Shown here: positions 12,623 to 12,859 of the stretch, in pieces | Numbering within the stretch: the first letter of the stretch is position 1 | How the letters are laid out: the number at the start of each line of letters is the position of its first letter | NCBI GenBank assembly: GCA_947175045.1 | Contig: CAMWLH010000024.1 | Location: 1 to 12,859, forward strand | Direction: 5' to 3' | Origin: an uncultured Clostridia bacterium | GTDB taxonomy: Bacteria; Bacillota; Clostridia; Oscillospirales; Ruminococcaceae | Length of the DNA: 12,859 nt | The notes under the pieces: generated by a model | What the model saw: only the letters and a program-made list of their open reading frames with translations | What the model was told of the DNA's origin: nothing | Database searches by the model: none | Program-made: the position numbers and the translations under genes

Positions 12623-12651
12623 ATTATAACTCATATTATCGGATTTGTCAA
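12623..12651 (-). promoter_or_regulatory. consensus sigma-A promoter (inner) toward the sigma gene
   Basis: On the - strand TTGACA (12651-12646), a 17-bp spacer and TATAAT (12628-12623), a perfect match in both boxes. Transcription would start near 12616, giving a leader of about 270 nt before the sigma-factor GTG. Confidence 0.8.
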
Positions 12652-12712
12652 ATCATGGGTAATATAGTCCCATTATGTTCCTATCCGTTATACTTGGAGT
12701 TGTACATGGATT

Positions 12713-12741
12713 ATTATAGCACATCGCGCGAAAAAAGTCAA
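12713..12741 (-). promoter_or_regulatory. near-consensus sigma-A promoter (outer) toward the sigma gene
   Basis: On the - strand TTGACT (12741-12736), a 17-bp spacer ending in TGC, and TATAAT (12718-12713). The start is predicted near 12706. It is 90 bp upstream of the inner promoter and points the same way. Confidence 0.75.
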
Positions 12742-12859
12742 CAAATGGTTCACCATATTAAGGCGGTAAATGATAATTTAGTGTAGCTGTTTGTTTTGTT
12801 AGATTTTATATGTTTATCTGCACTATTATTATGAGAAAGCGGAGCTTTCACGCGCTCGA

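Larger units (their letters stand above)
12344..12859. other. long non-coding upstream region of the sigma gene
   Basis: No protein gene is supported. Besides the promoters and palindrome listed, the - strand leader contains two small perfect hairpins, CGGTA-TTT-TACCG (12468-12480) and the palindrome TCGGATATCCGA (12520-12531). The right edge carries a GAAAGC-GGA-GCTTTC hairpin (12835-12849) without a T-tail. The 90-bp interval between the two sigma-A promoters is AT-rich. Confidence 0.5.

Noticed and set aside
12835..12849. Terminator at the right edge (GAAAGC-GGA-GCTTTC)
   Set aside because: The stem is short and no T-tract follows on either strand.

Overview
The window looks like a chromosomal segment of a Gram-positive, plant-fibre-associated gut bacterium of the Ruminococcus / Oscillospiraceae kind. 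This is an inference from AAAGGA-type ribosome binding sites, frequent TTG and GTG starts, consensus sigma-A promoters, a trmL-degV-cdaA-cdaR-COG2509 gene row, and a lipoprotein GH5 glycanase next to a sigma/anti-sigma pair. No rRNA, tRNA, CRISPR array or intact transposase was seen.

Left region (1-2090, AT-rich, accessory in character). A type IV (HSL-like) alpha/beta-hydrolase gene sits between two diverged copies of a roughly 77-bp hairpin-containing repeat. Around it are a short helix-turn-helix/antitoxin-like remnant, a further inverted repeat, a strong unexplained hairpin, and the 3' end of an unrecognised gene without a start. Two rho-independent terminators in tandem close the region.

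Central region (2162-7459, GC-richer, + strand). A near-consensus extended -10 promoter drives a compact row: trmL (tRNA wobble 2'-O-methyltransferase), a DegV-family fatty-acid-binding protein, cdaA (diadenylate cyclase), cdaR (YbbR-domain regulator of CdaA) and a COG2509 FAD-dependent oxidoreductase. In many Firmicutes glmM follows cdaA-cdaR; here the row ends at a branched palindromic, MITE-like element (7476-7641) and two terminators.

Right region (7739-12741, - strand). Reading leftward there are two far-upstream sigma-A promoters with a long leader, an ECF-like sigma factor, a 780-aa single-pass membrane protein (probable anti-sigma factor with a Ser/Thr/Pro-rich stalk and a beta-rich extracellular sensor), a GH5 glycoside hydrolase lipoprotein carrying an EF-hand-like loop inside the catalytic domain, and an unrecognised 55-aa protein. 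The layout resembles in concept the SigI/RsgI polysaccharide-sensing systems of cellulolytic clostridia, but uses an ECF-type sigma factor and a propeller-like rather than CBM-like exterior. It is the best candidate in the window for an undescribed system. That the sigma factor controls GH5 is inference.
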